NCBI GenBank assembly: GCA_023213395.1
Contig: CM041465.1
Location: 30,263,741-30,327,740 of the forward strand
Source of the DNA: Cycas panzhihuaensis
Taxonomy: Eukaryota; Cycadophyta
DNA length: 64,000 bases
Reading direction: 5' to 3'
The notes under the pieces are model-generated. The model had not been told where the DNA came from. It made no database searches and was given only the letters and a program-made list of their open reading frames with translations. Shown in pieces: positions 54,601 through 64,000 of the stretch. The translations under genes were made by a program, and so were the position numbers. How positions within the stretch are numbered: position 1 is the first letter of the stretch; each line of letters opens with the position of its first letter.

Positions 54601-55770
54601 AAAAAAGATCCTTAGTAAGAATTATATTCCCAGAATGACTTCGTCGGATACGGTTGTGTGGCCTTTAGACCCATCTGGGGATTACACAGTAAAACAAGGA
54701 TATCATTTCCTTTGTATAAACAGAGGCGACCAGAGAAATCCAACCCTTGAAGGGGTTTGGAAGCTCTCCATTATTCCCAAGATAGTAATTTTCTGGTGGA
54801 CCTGCCTCAAGAACAAAATCCTCACTCTGGATAATCTGAAGAAGAGAGGTATTGAGTTGGCAAATAGATGCATCTTATGTGGTTCTGAGGAAGAATCTAG
54901 AGACCACATTTTCATTGGGTGCACATACACTAGAGAGGTCTGGAGGATGGTTCTCAGGGAATTTGAGGTATGCTGGACATTTTCAAAAGGGATTTTTGAT
55001 TTATGGCTTGCCTGGCTTAGCCCCTTTAGAAGCAGAACTCTGAGTTGCATCTGGAACATGGCGCTCTCGATTGTGGCTTGGAACATATGGAAAGAAAGGA
55101 ATCGGCATATTTTCCAGGGTCTCCAGATGGATCAGATGGCCATCTTTAACAAAATATCCTTGGATATTAAGGAAAATGCTAGTAATGTGAAGGAAAATCG
55201 TATTTCCGTATAGGAGAGCAGGATTCTTAGTAAATGGGGGATATCTCCTGTTTTTGAAGCTGCAAGGACCAAGAATTGTAGTTGGCAGCCTCCTGACGAG
55301 ACATGGAGCAAAGTTAACTTTGATGGGGCTGCTAAAGGGAATCACAGGGAAGGCTGAGGCGGGGTATCTGCAGGGATAGCTCTGGCTCCCCCATCTGGGC
55401 ATTCGCGGATTACTATGAATGTTAGACAAACCACTATGCGGAAATGCAAGCTATGTTCAAGGCACTCGACCTAGCAGCTGAGGAGAACCTTCAGCATTTG
55501 GTATTAGAGGGGGATTCAGAGGTGGTGATAAAGATATTAAAAGGTGAGGCTCTCCCAGATTGGAGATTCCAGGCCCTTTTCAATGACGCCAAAGAGCTCA
55601 TGAAGGGAATGGTTGATGTTCACATAAGGCATACCTACAGAGAAGGAAACAAACCATCGGACTTCTTGGCAAATTGGGGGGTAAGGCATCGAGAAGGTCA
55701 AGTGTGGAAGAGTGATTTTCCTAGGGATCTTATGGTTATGATAGATAAGGATATAATTCACAACAGCTAG
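51652..55770 (+). pseudogene. LINE ORF2: AP-type endonuclease, reverse transcriptase, zf-RVT, RNase H
   Basis: ORF2 starts at ATG 51652 (MKILTWNIRGLN), sharing ATGA with the ORF1 stop. The endonuclease (51,652-52,310) shows TWNIRGLN, TNVYAPT, AGDFN and RLDHSPF where SDHSP is usual. A linker includes WLAEGDRNTRFFH (52,670-52,710). RT (52,921-54,012) shows KIDLSKAFDRV, GLRQGDPLSPFLF and FVDDN, with both catalytic Asp present. zf-RVT (54,098-55,213) has CILCGSEEESRDHIFIGC. RNase H (55,290-55,770) has NFDGAAKGN, the Glu in AEMQAM, EGDSEVV and GNKPSDFLA, so the four acidic residues are present. Frameshifts are seen near 51,745, 52,165, 52,255, 52,850, 52,960, 54,010 and 55,360, so the copy is probably inactive despite intact motifs. 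Confidence 0.9.
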
Positions 55771-55926
55771 CCGTGGGGCTTGTCCCGGCAGATAGCTTTC
55801 TAGCCTAGACCGTGGGGATGTCACGGTCAAATATCTCATGGTAGCTCAAGGCTCCCCGATGTATTAGGTTGTGCGACCCTGTTCAAACCCATTATAAATT
55901 CATTTTATCTTACCAAAAAAATAAAA
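55771..55926 (+). other. LINE 3' UTR and A-rich tail
   Basis: GGGGCTTGTCCCGGCA, then ACCGTGGGGATGTCACGGT (a small inverted repeat), ending CCAAAAAAATAAAA. The same 3' UTR order occurs in the fragment ending at 60,362, which supports it as the element's own terminus. Confidence 0.85.
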
Positions 55927-59694
<3,768 letters not shown>

Positions 59695-60207
59695 ATGGTA
59701 AAGCCCAGATGTAGCAGTTGGATGCCCCCAGAGGTGCCCTGGTTCAAAATCAACTTAGATGGGGCAGCTAAAGGAAACCCTGGAGAAGTCGGGGGAGGGG
59801 GAATTTGCAGGGACAACAAAGGTACCCCCATTTAGGTCTTCACAGATTACTATGACCATCAAACGAACCACTATGCAGAAATGCATGCTATGCTCAAAGC
59901 CCTAGACTTAGCCCTCAAAGGGGATATTCAACGACTGGTAATTAAGAGGGACTTAGAGGTAGTTTTAAACACGCTGAAAGGCGTGGCCCTTCTGAATTAG
60001 AGATTCCAGCCCATAATCAACGATGCCAAGGAAATCATTAAGGGACTGGCAAAGGTCTGTATAAGGCACACCTTGAGAGAAGGTAATAAAGCGGCTGATT
60101 TTCTAGCAAATTGGGGGGTGAGGTACAAGAAGGATCAAGTGTGGAGGTATGATTTTCCTAGGGACCTCATGGTTATGGTAGAGAAGGATATGGTCTGTAG
60201 TAGCTAG
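59695..60207 (+). pseudogene. LINE RNase H domain fragment
   Basis: It reads [28 protein letters not shown], then a stop, then NHYAEMHAMLKALDLAL, a second stop near 59,998, and IRHTLREGNKAADFLANWGVRYK, ending MVCSS* at 60,207. The Asp, Glu and last Asp of the RNase H site are visible, but the third acidic position reads IKRDLEVV. It is a dead fragment; the first Met is chance, since the upstream sequence is TG repeat. Confidence 0.9.
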
Positions 60208-60361
60208 CCGCGGGGCTTGTCCTAGCAAACTAGTTTTCTTGCCTAAACCGTGGGGTTGTCACGGTTAATCCTGATTTGGTAACTCATTGCTCTTTGATGT
60301 AATAGGTTGTGGCATCCTGTTTCAAACCCACTATAATTCAATTTTATTTCATAAAAAAAAA

Positions 60362-60362
<1 letters not shown>
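59695..60362 (+). mobile_element. 5'-truncated LINE fragment (RNase H end plus 3' UTR)
   Basis: 668 bp corresponding to the last part of the large LINE from about 55,258 onward, ending in a poly(A) tail (60,352-60,362). It begins directly after a TG run and is followed by TATGTGTGTATATA. A target duplication made of TG/TA repeat is likely but cannot be delimited in such sequence. Confidence 0.9.
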
Positions 60363-61944
<1,582 letters not shown>

Positions 61945-61948
<4 letters not shown>

Positions 61949-62318
61949 ACATAACTTATCCGACTAAGTTATATAAACCACTATGGAACTTTATGCATGT
62001 GCTGTCTAGTGGGCCAATAGTATACATGACCACTGCCGTCCAATAGAATGTAAGGCTACTTAGGCCGCCAAAAGGATTACATATATAAGACCATATTTTG
62101 TCTATATAAGGGTCATAAATTATAAATAATGGTTATCTTGATATAACATTTTTGTAAAGATTGTGCTACAGTACTTTCTATCTTTTGGTGATCATTTAGC
62201 ATTCTGGTGTTCCTGTGAAACTCTTGGTTAATTTATTTGCTCTGTTGGATAAGAAGACACTACTGGGATTGTCAAATTCTCTATTATCTCAAGAGTATTG
62301 GCGAGAAGAAATGTCCCT
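61945..62318 (+). repeat. 5' LTR of Gypsy-2 (about 374 bp)
   Basis: TGTTACATAACTTATCCGAC...ATGTCCCT. It is shorter than the Gypsy-1 LTR, mainly because of differences in the first 150 bp. Its start is the closest match to the LTR fragments at 46,633 and 46,867. Confidence 0.9.
62103..62109 (+). promoter_or_regulatory. TATA box in the Gypsy-2 LTR
   Basis: TATATAA in the same GTCTATATAAGGGTC context as both Gypsy-1 LTRs. Confidence 0.65.
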
Positions 62319-62320
62319 AG

Positions 62321-62332
62321 TGGTATCAGAGC
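62321..62332 (+). other. Primer binding site of Gypsy-2
   Basis: TGGTATCAGAGC, a perfect iMet-type site, immediately after the LTR. Confidence 0.9.
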
Positions 62333-63634
62333 TGCGTCACGATCGTGGGAAGCTGCCCGAAAGACCAGAATTTTTTTTTTTTCCCTGTAGGATCAAGTAC
62401 TCTCTCTACCCTAGTAGAGATCGAGAAAAGTCCTTCGCTTAGTACTCTCTCCATGGAGATTAAGGAACGGTATTGGGACAGTCCAAGATTTGGGAGAAAG
62501 GGTAAATTCTTTTCCCAGGTAACTCTAGTACTTTATCCCTTCTCTTTCATTTGGTTTTAATTTCATTCCTACATTTTGATTCTAGCATTAAATTATATCT
62601 AAAGGGTAGATAACAACATTGGGCGGCTACTTTATTTTCTCCCTCCCACCTCCTTTCCCAAGTAGACAACACCGTTGGGCGGCTACCCAAATAGTTAGGT
62701 AGAGACCCTATACCAGCGGTCTTTAAATATCGCGGGGATTTGTTGTTCTAGCTATGCACATAATGGCCCTCTTGCCCTTTTCATGAAGGATTGGAGTATC
62801 ACTCCTGAGCAAATCCCTAGACAGAACCTGGCTATGAAAGTACACCTTCACATACCTTTGGGCATATAGGAGGACCCCACCTTCAGGTCCCAATCCTTTT
62901 CCAGCATAGGCAACTATCGACCGCTGAAGTCTTGTAGTGTAGTGGTTAGCGGTTAGTGCCACGAAGCTACCTGCCCCGAACTTCTACAGTTTATTGGTAG
63001 GCCTATAAGACTCAGCACACCTTATCTAGTGGTTGGTAGGATACTTTCGTTAAGACTGTAAGCTGCCTCACAATTAAAAAAAAAAAAGAAAAGAGAGAGA
63101 GAGAAGAAAAGAAAAGAAAACAAAAAGAGAGAGAAAAAGAAAACATAAAAAAAAAGGGGGGGGGGAAGAAAGGAAACGAAAAAAAGAAAAAAAGAGAGAA
63201 AAAGAAAACATTTAAAAAAAAAAAAAAACTCCACTTAATTCAGTGAGAAGATTTACCCTTACAGGTATATACCTCATTTTGATCAGCACATCGTACTGGT
63301 CAATTTGCACTAGGTTGGTATATACTATAAATTTTCATAATTTTTAGTATTTAGTCACCGGTGGGTCCCACCCCCCCCCCCCCCGCTCCCCCCTACCTAC
63401 ACTTCACATTCCCAATTTGAACAAGCTTTTCACACTATTGAAAGAACTTGATATATTGTTTATGTAACTTTCTTTGGGGTCAACAGGCTATAGACATCGC
63501 ACAATCTCCTTATTCACCCCCCTCTCTTTCCCTTAACAACTCCCTTTTTCTTATATCTCATTCTTTCTTGATCTTTCCCACTTTGTTCATTCCCCTTCTT
63601 TCTACTTATTCCCGCCTCTTTACACCCTTTCTTC
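62333..63634 (+). other. Gypsy-2 leader
   Basis: 1.3 kb, non-coding, homologous to the split Gypsy-1 leader. It includes a tRNA A-box-like word (TAGTGTAGTGG, 62,935-62,945), a purine-rich tract (63,074-63,228) and a C run (about 63,370-63,385) at about the position where Copia-A3 inserted in Gypsy-1. Confidence 0.8.
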
Positions 63635-64000
63635 ATCGCTCCTCAAAGCAAAAGTGATAAAATCTCGGTACTCAAGACTGAAGTCAACAGAATTCATGAT
63701 AAAATAGAGGATCTTGGCTATATACGCGAGGAGGTTAAAAATGAAGTAGCTACCATGCACACAGAATTTAGCTCAAAATTGTAAAACCTAGCATCTCATG
63801 ATGATGTCCAAGATGTAATTAAGAGGCTGAACAACTTCTCTCCTCCACCACCAGTTGGCCCCACACAACAACAAATCATGCCTCCGCCTCCACGTCAGTA
63901 GCAACCATTCTATCATAAGATCAACATACCCACATTTGATCCAGATCTCAATAAGGATAGTGCACGAAGTTGGATTAGCAAACTAGAGTCTTACTTTATA
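63635..64000 (+). pseudogene. Gypsy-2 gag start (partial)
   Basis: It aligns with the Gypsy-1 gag start, but the initiator is ATC at 63,635 where Gypsy-1 has ATG. Readable pieces include APQSKSDKISVLKTEVN, EEVKNEVATM, DDVQDVIKRLNNFSPPPP and KINIPTFDPDLNKDSARSWI, so it shows the coiled N-terminus, Pro/Gln-rich linker and start of the gag core. Stops lie near 63,783 and 63,899. It continues beyond the window. Confidence 0.8.

Larger units (their letters stand above)
50163..55926 (+). mobile_element. Near-full-length plant L1-type LINE inserted in the simple-repeat array
   Basis: The 5.76-kb element has a 5' region, ORF1, ORF2 (endonuclease, RT, zf-RVT, RNase H), a 3' UTR and a short A-rich tail (AAAAAAATAAAA). 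It is bounded by a perfect 17-bp duplication of array sequence. It is clearly less AT-rich and less decayed than the other elements, although several frameshifts remain. The two ORFs meet at an ATGA overlap (51,652-51,655). Relatives are the fragments at 59,695-60,362 and 37,978-39,217. Confidence 0.95.
61945..64000 (+). mobile_element. Gypsy-2: 5' end of a Gypsy element related to Gypsy-1, cut by the window
   Basis: LTR, TATA box, perfect primer site, leader and gag start are collinear with Gypsy-1. It is less decayed in parts of the leader. The left LTR terminus directly abuts (TA)n. Pol and the 3' LTR lie beyond the window. Confidence 0.9.

Overview
This window looks like intergenic DNA from a large, AT-rich, repeat-dominated land-plant nuclear genome. 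The signs are Ty1/Copia and Ty3/Gypsy (chromovirus-type) LTR retrotransposons primed by initiator-Met tRNA (TGGTATCAGAGC-type primer sites), plant L1-type LINEs with a C-terminal RNase H, and kilobases of TA-rich simple repeats. I found no host protein gene, rRNA, tRNA or CRISPR array. The species cannot be fixed from this sequence. Extreme AT content plus transition-biased decay would suit a heavily methylated, old-TE genome such as some gymnosperms, but that is inference.

Layout, 1-23,182: a layered graveyard of Copia-type elements. A minus-strand element, here called Copia-A1 (1-3,480), shows its 5' LTR, primer site, about 2 kb leader and gag, and runs off the left edge. A related truncated copy, Copia-A2, lies at 8,346-10,261. 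Between and around them are a plus-strand integrase-RT relic (3,590-4,922), the LTR/leader/gag of another element (5,382-8,347), a minus-strand LTR (11,714-12,178) and a plus-strand Copia pol end with 3' LTR (12,846-14,392). Next come a very small TRIM-like element (15,243-15,590) and a well-delimited element with LTRs and gag but no pol (16,006-19,854, TR-GAG type). 19,860-23,182 is unassigned apart from a perfect hairpin.

Layout, 23,183-44,757: a chromodomain Gypsy element (23,183-37,421) carries a complete Copia insertion (Copia-A3, 24,673-32,224) in its leader. Copia-A3 has 312-bp LTRs on both sides and the 5-bp target duplication CAACC. To its right are a gag-like remnant, a short LINE on the minus strand with an 11-bp target duplication (37,978-39,217), and a decayed minus-strand Copia (about 39,880-43,440).

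Layout, 44,758-64,000: about 10.8 kb of TA-based simple repeats in three major blocks. A near-full-length LINE (50,163-55,926) split the array, as shown by a perfect 17-bp target duplication made of array sequence. A second 5'-truncated LINE (59,695-60,362) sits between the later blocks. Two minus-strand fragments of the Gypsy LTR start (46,633-46,737 and 46,867-46,932) lie inside the array. A second Gypsy copy begins exactly where the array ends (61,945) and runs off the right edge in gag.

Nearly all coding regions are broken by stops and frameshifts, often at conserved Gln, Trp or Cys codons and mostly by transitions. The exception is the large LINE, which is markedly less decayed and richer in GC. 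No feature here forms a clearly new functional system. The most unusual parts are the composite simple-repeat domain with its repeated junctions to one Gypsy family, the higher-order repeats and palindromes inside it, and the small non-autonomous elements.
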